The notes under the pieces are model-generated. The model had not been told where the DNA came from. It saw only the letters and a list, made by a program, of their open reading frames with translations, and did no database searches. This document shows positions 9,978 to 18,198 of a stretch of 64,000 nucleotides of DNA, in pieces (position 1 is the first letter of the stretch; each line of letters starts with the position of its first letter). Location: the NCBI GenBank assembly GCA_040882565.1, contig JBBEAZ010000014.1, positions 1 to 64,000 on the forward strand, in the 5' to 3' direction. The translations under genes and the position numbers were made by a program. The DNA is from CF-162 sp040882565. Its GTDB lineage: Bacteria > Chloroflexota > Dehalococcoidia > SM23-28-2 > RBG-16-64-32.

Positions 9978-11149
9978 TCGCCGTTCTTCCCGAGGCGCCG
10001 GTCGATCTGCGTGCGCACAGCACGGTCGCCGCGGCGTAGCGCGGAACGAACTGCCGCCATGCGTGATTGCACCTGGCGCCGGATCGGCTGCCAGCGCGCG
10101 ACGGTTTCTGGGATCGGCACTGCCCAGCGTAGCGCGAGCGCCGCCCACGAGAGGCCAGCGCCGAAGCTGCTGAGGACGACGTAGTCGCCAACGTGCACCC
10201 GGTCAGACTTGATCGCCTCGCAGAGCGCGATCGGGATAGAGGCGGCGCTCGTATTCCCGTATTCACGGACGTTCGAGAAGACTTTGTCACTCGACAATCC
10301 AAGGCGCCTCGCCGTCGACTCCATGATCCGGGAGTTTGCCTGGTGAGGGATCAGCAGCGAAATGTTCTCGGGCTTGAGGCCTGATGCCGCCATCACCTGC
10401 TCGGCTGCCCGCGGCATGATTTGCGTCGCCCAGCGGAAGATCTGGGGGCCGTTCATCCGCAAGTAGTTGCCCGACGCGCCGTTGGCGTGACCGCCGTTGC
10501 GGCCGCCATTCGCGCGGGCACCGTTGGCGTTCGAGCGGATCCGCGAGCCGCCGCCCGGAATTGTCAGCAGGTCGGCGCCCGAGCCGTCGGAGCCCATTGT
10601 CGAGCCCATGATTCCGGGCTCGTCTGCCTGGCGCAGCACGACCGCGCCGGCGCCGTCTCCGAAAAGGACGCATGTACTCCGGTCCTTCCAATCGAGATAG
10701 ATCGAAAGCTCGTCGGCGCCGATGACGACCACATTCTTCGCCCGCCCGGATTCGATGTGTGCCGCCCCGGTTGAGAGCGCGTATACGAAGCCAGAGCAAG
10801 CGGCGTTCATGTCCATCGCGCCGGCGTGGAGTGCTCCCAGCCGGTTCTGGACGATTGACGCCGTCGCCGGCATCACGTGGTCAGGCGTGCAGGTCGCGAC
10901 GATGATCAGGTCGATGTCGCCGGATTGCAGTCCGGCCACCGCCAGAGCGTTCTGGGCAGCGCGCACGGCCATATCGGAAGTCGCCTCGTTGGGGCCAACC
11001 ATGTGGCGGCGTTCAATGCCGGTGCGGGAGGAAATCCACTCGTCGGTGGTGTCCAGCCCCATTGTCACGAACGTGTCGTTCGGGACGACACGCGATGGCA
11101 CGTACATCCCCCAACCTGCGATTTCCGCGTAGCGGCGTTTCATATTCAT
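9974..11149 (-). CDS. fabH: Beta-ketoacyl-ACP synthase III (KAS III family)
   Basis: About 391 residues. The catalytic Cys is in AACSGF, the His in LIPHQAN and the Asn in YGNTSAASIP, so the Cys-His-Asn triad of decarboxylating KAS III is complete. Known reaction: condensation of acyl-CoA with malonyl-ACP. Two oddities stand out. There is an Asn/Gly-rich low-complexity insert (SNANGARANGGRNGG and onward) before YLRMNG, and a basic tail of about 45 residues after the normal end LRWAVP. Start codons at 11149 or 11143 are both possible; no strong Shine-Dalgarno. The gene is 25 bases downstream of the DRE-TIM enzyme gene, so a shared pathway is possible. Confidence 0.85.
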
Positions 11150-11174
11150 GTGCGGGACGGCGCGGCCGCGTCGC

Positions 11175-12542
11175 TTAGGCTCCGGCGATGCCGAGCGACT
11201 CGGCGGCGATCTGCCAGATCTCCTCCGGGGTAAAGAACGTGGTGCGATAGCCGACCCACCGGTCGGCGGATTCGTCGTATGTGCCGTTGTAAGCTTCCTG
11301 GACCCGGTCGTAGATCTCCTTGACGACACGGCTCATCGAAGTGAACCGCGTCTCGATCCCCCGGCGCTCCGCCTCGCTGTTCAGCAGTGCAACGATGCCC
11401 TCGGAGCCGCTCATCGCGCCGATTAGATTGCGCTCCGCCGTGCTCTGACCGACAAGCGACGGTTCGTAGGCGAGATAAATCAGGCCGCCGGGCGCTTCCT
11501 CTTGTCGTGCGACGCCGGCCTGGTGTATGCCCGCCTGTGTGGTGAAGACGTCGCCGATGACTGGCGCGTTGGTCGCGACCTTGGTGAGTGCCCTGTCGAC
11601 AAGCTGCTTCATCTCCGGCAGCACGCTCAGGTTGAAGCCGGGATCGCCGTACAGCCGGATGTAGTTAACGAGCATCTGCTCGAGTGATGTGTTGCCCGTG
11701 CGCTCGCCCAACCCGGCGAAGGCGACGTTCACTTTGCGGCAGCCGTAGCGCCAGGCGGCAATGGAGTTCGCGGTGGCCAGGCCAAAGTCGTTGTGCCCGT
11801 GGAACTCGAGTTCAGCGCCGGTCTCATGGAAAAGAGTCGAGATGAGCTTCGGCACACCCTGAGGCATCGCGGCGTACGCGTCTGGCACCCCCCAACCGAT
11901 GGTGTCACAGATGCGGAACTTCGCCCGGCCCTCCGTCTGTTCGAGCACTGTCCGCATGAACGGGACGACCCAGCCATGGATGTCCGCTCGCGTTGCGTCT
12001 TCAAGGTGGACGCGCGGTGTGATGTCGTGCTCGCAGGCGGTGAGGATCGGCTTCAGGTACTTGTCAACAGCCTCTTCCTTTGAGTGATAGCCCATTTTGT
12101 CGAATATATGGTGGTCGGAGGAAGAGGCTAGCATGCCGGTCTCGGTGATCCGGCCCTGGGTTACAGCATGCAGCTCCTTAACGTCTTTAGGGTTCGCGCG
12201 GATCCAGGTTGTGACCTTCGGATATTCATAACCGCGCTCTAGCAGCTTCTCCAGCACCCAGAGATCGCGCTTGTGGTAGATGAACGTCTCGATCGCGTGA
12301 ATGCGCCCGCTGCCGTTGTCGAGCTCGTGAAGCAGATCGAAGTAGCGCAGGCGGTCCTCATTCGGGAAGAGAGGGAACCGGGCGTCCTGAGCGCCGTCAC
12401 GGAGCGTAGTGTCCGTGATCAGCTTGGGCTCTACGTCTGTTTGTGGGAGGGGCGCCGGATCGTGTTCAAGAGTGACGGGGGGCATGTGCCCTTCGTAGTT
12501 GTAATAAACACGTTCCTCGTTAACAGAGTCCTTCGTTACCAT
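11175..12542 (-). CDS. DRE-TIM acyltransferase, Re-citrate/homocitrate synthase-like
   Basis: A 455-residue enzyme of the isopropylmalate/homocitrate synthase superfamily. The metal and catalytic motif is LITDTTLRDGAQDARF; ELEFHGHNDFGLA gives the HxH metal ligands, and GLGERTGNTSLEQ the second signature. The overall pattern (ETFIYHKRD, VTTWIRANPKD, TGMLASSSDHHIFDKM, VHLEDATRADIHGWVVP) is close to what I recall for Re-citrate synthases, with no leucine-feedback domain after the barrel. It would condense acetyl-CoA with an oxo acid; the acceptor could be oxaloacetate. TACAAT near 12579-12584 on the minus strand is a plausible -10. Confidence 0.7.
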   Translation of the reverse strand: MVTKDSVNEERVYYNYEGHMPPVTLEHDPAPLPQTDVEPKLITDTTLRDGAQDARFPLFPNEDRLRYFDLLHELDNGSGRIHAIETFIYHKRDLWVLEKLLERGYEYPKVTTWIRANPKDVKELHAVTQGRITETGMLASSSDHHIFDKMGYHSKEEAVDKYLKPILTACEHDITPRVHLEDATRADIHGWVVPFMRTVLEQTEGRAKFRICDTIGWGVPDAYAAMPQGVPKLISTLFHETGAELEFHGHNDFGLATANSIAAWRYGCRKVNVAFAGLGERTGNTSLEQMLVNYIRLYGDPGFNLSVLPEMKQLVDRALTKVATNAPVIGDVFTTQAGIHQAGVARQEEAPGGLIYLAYEPSLVGQSTAERNLIGAMSGSEGIVALLNSEAERRGIETRFTSMSRVVKEIYDRVQEAYNGTYDESADRWVGYRTTFFTPEEIWQIAAESLGIAGA

Positions 12543-12719
12543 TTAGCCTTCCGTGCCAACTACTCATAGCCAATCTCCATTGTAGTAGGTACAACATCCC
12601 CCCGCCACTGCGCTTCGTCCGCCGTGCCACGCTTCCGAAACCTGCTTGGACAGCCAGTTTATGTCCTCGCAACAGGAACCCGGTTACGCTGGGCTTACAT
12701 TTCTGAGATAGGAGGAGCA

Positions 12720-12869
12720 ATGGCCACCACAGGCAAAATCAACGGCAAAGCTGACGAGATCAAGGGCAAGGCCCGAGAGGCCGTCGGCAAGGCGACGGGC
12801 GAGAAGTCCCAACAGATCCGCGGCAAAGCGGAGCAAGTGAAGGGCAAAGTCCGCCAAAAGGTCAACTAG
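12720..12869 (+). CDS. CsbD-family stress protein
   Basis: A 49-residue basic/acidic helical protein, MATTGKINGKADEIKGKAREAVGKATG and so on, with the repeated GKxxEIKGKA pattern of CsbD/YjbJ proteins. A strong GGAGGAG at 12711 fixes the ATG. These proteins are abundant, disordered and stress-induced in many bacteria; the molecular role is unknown. The gene is monocistronic, closed by the terminator at 12891. Confidence 0.85.
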   Translation: MATTGKINGKADEIKGKAREAVGKATGEKSQQIRGKAEQVKGKVRQKVN

Positions 12870-12890
12870 AGGCAGCATCTCAGCCGGCAG

Positions 12891-12922
12891 CCCGCTGGGG
12901 AACTCCCCAGCGGGCTTGTTCT
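12891..12922 (+). terminator. Intrinsic terminator of the CsbD gene
   Basis: A perfect 10-bp stem CCCGCTGGGG / CCCCAGCGGG with an AACT loop, followed by CTTGTTCTTT. Confidence 0.85.
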
Positions 12923-12929
12923 TTGTCCG

Positions 12930-12958
12930 TTGCCTCGGGCCACGGTGGCCGCTATGCT
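12930..12958 (+). promoter_or_regulatory. Leaderless-type promoter of the SnoaL-like gene
   Basis: TTGCCT (12930-12935), a 17-base spacer and TATGCT (12953-12958). Only six bases separate the -10 from the ATG at 12965, so transcription should begin at or next to the start codon. No Shine-Dalgarno is present. Confidence 0.6.
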
Positions 12959-12964
12959 CGCGCC

Positions 12965-13360
12965 ATGCTAGACCACCCGAATGCCATCATCGTCCGTAGC
13001 CTCTTCGCCGCGCTTGCGAGCCGCAATGTCGGGGCAGTCAAGGTGGCGATCGCCGACGACGCGATATGGCGCTTTCCCGGGCGCCGCGGCCTGCTTGCCG
13101 GCGAGCACCGCGGTCGCGAGGCAATCCTCGCGTTCCTTGCGAACGTGATCGTGCTGACGAACGGTACGTTCTCGCTAAAGGTGGAGGACATCACCGCGAG
13201 CGGCGAGAACGTCGTCGTGCTTTTCACCGGGCGCGGAGAGCGTAAAGGTCGGACGCTCCACAACCCGACGGCACTTCGCATTCGGATCGCCGAAGGCAAG
13301 GCAGTCGAGTTCACTGAGTTCGTCTGGGACCTCGAGCATGTCGAAGAGTTCTGGGCATGA
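12965..13360 (+). CDS. SnoaL/NTF2-like protein
   Basis: A 131-residue alpha+beta-barrel protein: AIIVRSLFAALASRNVGAVKVAIADDAIWRFPG at the N-terminus, REAILAFLANV in the middle and the terminal FTEFVWDLEHVEEFWA. The pattern matches the nuclear-transport-factor-2/SnoaL-like family, which includes isomerases, dehydratases and many proteins of unknown ligand. The start at 12965 is supported by the promoter placed six bases upstream. It stands between two unrelated units, so no pathway can be given. Confidence 0.75.
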   Translation: MLDHPNAIIVRSLFAALASRNVGAVKVAIADDAIWRFPGRRGLLAGEHRGREAILAFLANVIVLTNGTFSLKVEDITASGENVVVLFTGRGERKGRTLHNPTALRIRIAEGKAVEFTEFVWDLEHVEEFWA

Positions 13361-13418
13361 CCTTGTCATCCCGGCGCTGCCGCCGTACTATCGCCCCGCA
13401 AGCTGAAGGAGGCGCACC

Positions 13419-14240
13419 ATGGTCATCGCAAGCACATACAAGTACATCCTGTTCGAACAGCGGGACCGCGTCGGCGTCATCACCCTCAACCGGCCGGACC
13501 GGCTGAACGCCTGGACATGGGACATGGATGCCGAGATTCACGCGGCTATTGAGGCCTGCAACGACGACCCTGGTGTCGGCGCCATAGTTGTCACGGGCGC
13601 CGGGCGCGGGTTCTGCGCTGGCGCCGATGTCCAGGGCTTCAATCGCTCGATCGAGAACCGGGAAGGCCACGGCTCAGAGCGCTCGCCGTTAGATCCGCCG
13701 CCCGAGCGCCCGCGGGAACACCTCGCCGCTTTCTTGCGTCGTTCCAAGCCCCTGATCGCCGCTGTCAACGGCCCCTCGATCGGTGTCGGTATGACGATGA
13801 CGCTGCCGATGGACCTCCGCATCGCGTCCGAAAATGCCAAATTCTCGATGCGATTCATCCGCATGGGCATCACCCCGGAGGTCGCTAGTACGACTTACCT
13901 GCCCCAGATCGTCGGCCTCCAGAACGCCCTGGACCTTATCCTCACGGCGCGCACGATCGGTGCCGACGAAGCGCTGCACATGGGCCTCGTCGCGAAGGTC
14001 TCCCCGGCAGGGGAGCTTCTCAAGGAGGCAGTCGCCGTCGCGACGGCGATCGCTAACAACCCGCTTGAATGCGTGATGGTGGGCAAGCGGATGGTCCATC
14101 AACACATGGTGGAACCGGACATCGACGCGGTTGTCGGCGCAGAGGACAGGGCGATCACCACGTCCTACAGCAGGCCTGCGCACAAAGAAGCCGTTAACGC
14201 CTTCATCGAAAAGCGCGAGCCTCGCTTCAACCAGTCCTAG
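13419..14240 (+). CDS. Enoyl-CoA hydratase/isomerase (crotonase family)
   Basis: A 273-residue crotonase-fold enzyme. The oxyanion-hole motif is GRGFCAGADVQGF, with the second block GVGMTMTLPMDLRIASENAKFSM. GITPEVASTTYLPQIVG places a Glu where one of the two hydratase acids lies. The ATG follows AAGGAGG at 13407. It probably acts in beta-oxidation or amino-acid catabolism on acyl-CoA. An insert of about 20 residues (NREGHGSERSPLDPPP) sits after the first oxyanion motif, so the substrate may be bulky. It converges on the next gene with a four-base overlap of stops. Confidence 0.85.
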   Translation: MVIASTYKYILFEQRDRVGVITLNRPDRLNAWTWDMDAEIHAAIEACNDDPGVGAIVVTGAGRGFCAGADVQGFNRSIENREGHGSERSPLDPPPERPREHLAAFLRRSKPLIAAVNGPSIGVGMTMTLPMDLRIASENAKFSMRFIRMGITPEVASTTYLPQIVGLQNALDLILTARTIGADEALHMGLVAKVSPAGELLKEAVAVATAIANNPLECVMVGKRMVHQHMVEPDIDAVVGAEDRAITTSYSRPAHKEAVNAFIEKREPRFNQS

Positions 14241-14539
14241 GCGCTCTGTTCGAGCACGGCCTGATACAGGCTGACCTCCGGCGGGCCCTGAAGTAGCCCG
14301 AGGACCGAGCCCTGGCGATGGCTCTTCGCGAAGGCCTCGCTGGCCGTCCAGTCCAGGAACGCTTGGCGGTCCGTCCAGGTGGTGTGGCTGACGTACTCGC
14401 CGGATTTGTCGCCCTTGAGCAGAGCGAAGTGCATGAAGCCCGGGACCTCGGCCAGATAGCTCTCGCGTCCGCGCCATTGCTCTTCGTAATCGGCCTCGCG
14501 ACCCGGCGTCACCTTGAAGCGGTTCATCGCTATGAACAT
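14237..14539 (-). CDS. Antibiotic-biosynthesis-monooxygenase (ABM) domain protein
   Basis: A 100-residue single ferredoxin-like domain: MFIAMNRFKVTPGREADYEEQW, then AEVPGFMHFALLKGDKSGEYVSHTTW. The pattern fits ABM/heme-degrading monooxygenase-like proteins (HmoA/IsdG type). Such small dimeric proteins cleave heme or oxidise quinones, but many have no known activity, and I cannot confirm the Asn/His/Trp heme residues. The ribosome site AGGAGGATC lies just before the ATG. Confidence 0.65.
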   Translation of the reverse strand: MFIAMNRFKVTPGREADYEEQWRGRESYLAEVPGFMHFALLKGDKSGEYVSHTTWTDRQAFLDWTASEAFAKSHRQGSVLGLLQGPPEVSLYQAVLEQSA

Positions 14540-14548
14540 CTGATCCTC

Positions 14549-15040
14549 CTATACCATCTTGACATAACGAGCGCCCGTCAAGGCGACTAAATCGTCGACT
14601 GCAAGTTCGACATCAATCCCTCGGGCGCCACCGCTGACGTGGATTTTGCCAAACAAACTCGCCCGCTCGTCGACCAATACGTCGAACGCCGGCCGCTGTA
14701 GCGCCAGCGCGGAGATGCCGCCGACCTGCATTCCGGTGAGTTTCTCCGCTTCCTTCCGAGTCGCCATCCGAAGCCGTTTCTCGCCCAGAGCCGCAGCCAG
14801 CGCTTTCAGATCGACGTCGGCCGCAACCGGCACCATCACCAGCATCGGCTTGCCCGACGGCGGGTCGCGCGAGACCACGAGCGTCTTGTACACAACCTCG
14901 GCGGGAGCGCCGACGAGAGCCGCAGCCTGCTCGCCGGTGTGGAACTCGCCGGAGCCGTCGTAGACCGTGACAAGGTGTGCGATGCCCTTCGATTCGAGCA
15001 GGCGGATCGCGTGAGTTTTCTTCAGGGGCTTCGTTGCCAT
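14549..15040 (-). CDS. YbaK/EbsC-type aminoacyl-tRNA deacylase
   Basis: A 163-residue protein starting MATKPLKKTHAIRLLESKGI. The family core is visible in ALVGAPAEVVYKTLVV, with the Lys that is essential in YbaK, followed by MLVMVPVAADVDLKALAAALG and the Gly-rich VGGISAL. Known role: hydrolysis of Cys-tRNA(Pro) or other mischarged tRNAs in trans. ATG 15040 is preferred to an in-frame TTG at 15058. It is interesting that this genome segment also holds cysS. It is divergent from uvrB with about 75 bases between. Confidence 0.8.
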   Translation of the reverse strand: MATKPLKKTHAIRLLESKGIAHLVTVYDGSGEFHTGEQAAALVGAPAEVVYKTLVVSRDPPSGKPMLVMVPVAADVDLKALAAALGEKRLRMATRKEAEKLTGMQVGGISALALQRPAFDVLVDERASLFGKIHVSGGARGIDVELAVDDLVALTGARYVKMV

Positions 15041-15101
15041 CGAGGAGAAGCATACCAACGACGACTGACAACTGCTGACATGGCAGCGTCAGATACGCTG
15101 C

Positions 15102-15107
15102 TACAAT
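15102..15107 (+). promoter_or_regulatory. -10 element (TACAAT) of uvrB
   Basis: TACAAT ends nine bases before the ATG at 15117 and no Shine-Dalgarno is visible, so the message would have almost no leader. A CTGACA at 15075-15080 is too far (21-base spacer) to be a convincing -35. No LexA-type palindrome was noticed. Confidence 0.4.
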
Positions 15108-15116
15108 TGAGACGTC

Positions 15117-17213
15117 ATGGCAGTGGATCGCGATATCACCATAACTCCGGCTGAAAAGCCCTTCATCCTCAATGCTGACTTCGAGATGACCGGCGATCAG
15201 CCGGACGCTGTCGGCAAGCTGGAGACGGGGCTCGAAGCCGGCAAGAAACACCAGACTCTGCTGGGCGTCACAGGTTCCGGCAAGACGTTCACGATGGCGA
15301 ATATCATTTCGCGATACGCCAGGCCGACACTCGTGATCTCGCCCAACAAGACTCTGGCGGCACAGCTCTATGCCGAGTTCCGGGACTTCTTTCCCGAGAA
15401 CGGAGTGGAGTACTTCGTTTCGTACTACGATTATTACCAGCCGGAGGCTTACATCCCGCGTACCGATACGTACATAGCCAAGGACGCGGACATCAATGAG
15501 GAGATCGACAAGCTGCGCCACGCCGCCACGCGGGCGCTGTTCGAGCGGCGGGACGTCATCATCGTGGCGTCGGTGTCGTGTATCTACGGTCTGGGTGAGC
15601 CGAGTGAGTACTACAATTTCGTGCTCAACTTTCGTGTCGGCGAGATCACGAATCGGGCACGCGCGCTGCGGCGGCTCGTTGACATGCAGTACGAGCGCAA
15701 CGACCAGAGCCTGACACGCGGCCGGTTCCGCCTACGCGGCGACAGCCTGACGATCCTGCCAGCGTATGAGGAGCTGGCGGTCCGCGTGGACTTCTTCGGT
15801 GACGAAGTCGAGCGGATCATGCAGCTCGATCCGTTGACCGGCGAGGTCCTGGCGGAGATGGACGCGGTGGACATCTACCCGGCCAAGCACTTCGTGACGT
15901 CGACGGACAAGATGGAGGCGGCGATCGCGGACATCGAGGCGGAGCTGGCGGAGCGCTTCCAGTGGATGCAGGACCGTGGCAAGCTACTCGAAGCCCAGCG
16001 GCTGGTGGAGCGAACGCGCTACGACATCGAGTGCCTGCGGGAGCAGGGGTACTGCTCCGGGATCGAGAATTACTCGCGGCATTTGGCGCGCAGGGATGCG
16101 GGCAGCACGCCGTGGACGCTGATGGACTATTTCCCGGACGACTTCCTGCTCTTCATCGACGAGTCGCACCAGACGATCCCTCAGATCAGGGGCATGTTCC
16201 ACGGGGACATCCGGCGCAAGCAGACGCTTGTGGACTTTGGTTTTCGCCTGCCCTCCGCGATCGACAACCGGCCGCTCAACTTCCAGGAGTTCCTTTCGCA
16301 CGTCAACCAGGTGATCTACGTTTCGGCGACGCCGGGGCCGTGGGAGCACGAGATGAGCGAGCAGACGGTCGAGCAGATCATCCGGCCGACCGGGCTCGTC
16401 GACCCCGAGGTCGAGGTGCGGCCGACGAAGGGCCAGATCGACGACCTGCTGCACGAGATCCGCCTGCGAGCCGAGGCCAATGAGCGCGTGCTGGTGACGA
16501 CGCTGACGAAGAAGATGGCCGAAGACCTTGCGGACTACTTGATGGAGATGGGCGTGAAGACGCATTACCTGCACTCGGAAGTGCAGACATTTGAGCGGGT
16601 CGAGATCCTGCGCGACCTGCGGCTGGGGATTTACGACGTGATCGTCGGCATCAACCTGCTGCGCGAGGGCCTCGACCTGCCCGAGGTGAGTCTGGTGGCG
16701 ATCCTGGACGCGGACAAGGAGGGGTATCTCCGCTCGGAGTGGTCGCTGATCCAGACGATGGGGAGGGCGGCGCGCAATGTCAACGGGCGAGTCATCATGT
16801 ACGGCGACGTGATGACGGACTCGATGAGGAGGGCGATCGGGGAGACGGAGCGGCGGCGAACGGTGCAGCAGTCGTACAACGCTGAGCACAACATTGAGCC
16901 GGCGGGTATCCAGAAGACGATCCGCGACATCACTGACCGCGTGCGCCAGGTGGCCGAGACCTCGGAGGAGTACAAAGTTGGCGATATCCCGAAAGACGAA
17001 CTGGCGCGCCTGATCAAGGACCTTGAGAAGCAGATGAAGGAAGCTGCGCACAACATGGAGTTTGAGAAGGCGGCGCTGATCCGTGACCGCATCGTCGAGT
17101 TCCGGCGCGAGTTGGTGGGCGATGAGGAAGGCCTGAGCATCATTTCGGCGATGCGCAACGCCGGAAGCGCCGCGCCGCGCCGCGGCTACGGCCGCACGCG
17201 GCCGCGCAAGTAA
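15117..17213 (+). CDS. uvrB: UvrABC excinuclease subunit B
   Basis: A 698-residue full-length UvrB, the damage-verification helicase of nucleotide excision repair. Walker A is GVTGSGKTFT (about residue 45), the DNA-gripping beta-hairpin includes YYDYYQPEAYIP (about 105), the DEAD-like box is DESHQT, and the helicase motifs ATPGPWE and GRAARN are present. The C-terminal UVR domain (LEKQMKEAAHNMEFEKAALIRDRI) contacts UvrC. The start at 15117 gives MAVDRDITI. A GNAT gene follows after four bases and a terminator ends the unit. Confidence 0.97.
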   Translation: MAVDRDITITPAEKPFILNADFEMTGDQPDAVGKLETGLEAGKKHQTLLGVTGSGKTFTMANIISRYARPTLVISPNKTLAAQLYAEFRDFFPENGVEYFVSYYDYYQPEAYIPRTDTYIAKDADINEEIDKLRHAATRALFERRDVIIVASVSCIYGLGEPSEYYNFVLNFRVGEITNRARALRRLVDMQYERNDQSLTRGRFRLRGDSLTILPAYEELAVRVDFFGDEVERIMQLDPLTGEVLAEMDAVDIYPAKHFVTSTDKMEAAIADIEAELAERFQWMQDRGKLLEAQRLVERTRYDIECLREQGYCSGIENYSRHLARRDAGSTPWTLMDYFPDDFLLFIDESHQTIPQIRGMFHGDIRRKQTLVDFGFRLPSAIDNRPLNFQEFLSHVNQVIYVSATPGPWEHEMSEQTVEQIIRPTGLVDPEVEVRPTKGQIDDLLHEIRLRAEANERVLVTTLTKKMAEDLADYLMEMGVKTHYLHSEVQTFERVEILRDLRLGIYDVIVGINLLREGLDLPEVSLVAILDADKEGYLRSEWSLIQTMGRAARNVNGRVIMYGDVMTDSMRRAIGETERRRTVQQSYNAEHNIEPAGIQKTIRDITDRVRQVAETSEEYKVGDIPKDELARLIKDLEKQMKEAAHNMEFEKAALIRDRIVEFRRELVGDEEGLSIISAMRNAGSAAPRRGYGRTRPRK

Positions 17214-17217
17214 CCGA

Positions 17218-17649
17218 GTGGCCGACGTCCGCGCCGCCACTCCCGACGACGTTCCCGCAATTCAGGACATTGACCGTTCGCTTGAGCAGCGGGTGTCGGA
17301 CGAGGAGGTGCTGCGGCATGCGATGGACGGCGGGCGCGTGGCCGTGACGCTTGATGGCGATACGCTGGCGGGTTATCTGCGCTGGGAGTGGTTCTGGGAC
17401 CGCATTCCGTTGTGCGTGTTTGTGCGGGTGAAGCCTTCGCACCAGCGGATCGGCATCGGGCGGGCCCTGTATGCGCATGTGGAGGTGGATTTGCGGGGGC
17501 GCGGGTGCGAGTTCTGGATTAGCTCGACGGAGGAGGCGAACGACCGCTCGCTGCGGTTTCACCGGGCGCTGGGGTTCCGGTTGATCGGGGCGCTCAGTGA
17601 CCTGGGGCAGGAGTCGCGCGAGGTGTTTATGCGGAAGGACCTGGGGTAG
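17218..17649 (+). CDS. GNAT-family N-acetyltransferase
   Basis: A 143-residue acetyltransferase starting at GTG 17218, four bases after uvrB. The acetyl-CoA motif is VKPSHQRIGIGRALYAHVE (R/Q-x-x-G-x-G/A), and the C-terminal part NDRSLRFHRALGFRLIGAL is the usual GNAT motif B with the Tyr/Phe. The substrate is unknown. It probably shares the uvrB transcript, ending at the terminator at 17703. Relatives often acetylate small molecules or protein N-termini. Confidence 0.75.
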   Translation: MADVRAATPDDVPAIQDIDRSLEQRVSDEEVLRHAMDGGRVAVTLDGDTLAGYLRWEWFWDRIPLCVFVRVKPSHQRIGIGRALYAHVEVDLRGRGCEFWISSTEEANDRSLRFHRALGFRLIGALSDLGQESREVFMRKDLG

Positions 17650-17702
17650 GCGGTATTGGTAGTCGGAGCAGGGGTCAAGAAAGCGACCGACCGCGAAATG
17701 AG

Positions 17703-17741
17703 AAGCCCCCCGACTGTGTCAGGGGGCTTTGGTTTCTCTTT
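17703..17741 (+). terminator. Terminator of uvrB-GNAT (possibly bidirectional)
   Basis: Stem AAGCCCCC / GGGGGCTT closing a smaller GAC-TGT-GTC hairpin, followed on the plus strand by the T-rich stretch TTTGGTTTCTCTTT. Read on the minus strand it is followed by CTTCTCATTT, so it could also end the structured minus-strand RNA candidate. Confidence 0.8.
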
Positions 17742-17868
17742 ACCGCGTTCGGCATTCCATTGGAGGGCGGTGCTTTAAGCACCGATGGGCTCTTGAGCCT
17801 TTGTCCACTAGCCGCTCGGCGGTTTTAAATTTCCCCTGCGCCCGGTTACTTTCCGGGTTATCGCGCAG
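17703..17868 (-). ncRNA. Candidate structured small RNA, unknown class
   Basis: This gene-free stretch is unusually rich in nested complementary segments (plus-strand positions). CTGCGC 17836-17841 pairs with GCGCAG 17863-17868, enclosing CCCGG/CCGGG. GCGGT 17819-17823 pairs with ACCGC 17742-17746. GCCG 17811-17814 pairs with CGGC 17750-17753. TCCA 17804-17807 pairs with TGGA 17761-17764. Two hairpins lie inside, at 17788-17799 and 17768-17784. The result is a multibranch domain followed, on the minus strand, by the terminator hairpin. It does not match tmRNA, SRP, 6S or riboswitch consensus sequences that I know. The strand is inferred from the terminator position; no firm promoter was found. 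The rest of 17650-18198 shows no gene. Confidence 0.35.
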
Positions 17869-17923
17869 AGGACCTTCCGTAGTCAACCTGGAAACGCATG
17901 AGGATCAAGTGCAATCGTGTCAT
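17858..17923 (-). CDS. Possible 21-residue leader peptide
   Basis: ATG at 17923 begins a short frame (MTRLHLILMRF and on) ending in TAA at 17858-17860. A GGAGGTGAGG ribosome-site-like stretch lies upstream at 17941-17932. The stop codon falls inside the first hairpin of the structured RNA candidate, an arrangement seen in translated leaders. No protein gene follows before the terminator, so its role, if any, is unclear. Confidence 0.25.
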   Translation of the reverse strand: MTRLHLILMRFQVDYGRSSAR

Positions 17924-18198
17924 TCTGCTTGCCTCACCTCCAGTCCTTCAGAGTTACCTACAACATAGCACCGGGGCAGAGGATGTCAAGACTGTCTATG
18001 GGCGGTATTCGTTGCATGATTCGTGACGATCTTGTGACGGGTGGGTCACGGAGGGGGCACGACCAAAGCGGGTGCACTCCGTTTGGGTCTGCCCATTTGC
18101 GCGGTAGATGAGCAGGTCGGGATGTAAGGCCTCTCCGTCGTCGAGGAGACAAGTGAGGCGCCTCTCCTCAATCGAGGGGACGATTGGCGCAGGTGGGC

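Noticed and set aside
17996..18196. Minus-strand open frame continuing past the ftsK stop
   Set aside because: Its upstream part is an out-of-frame Arg-rich shadow of ftsK, and the part after the stop has no ribosome site or homology.
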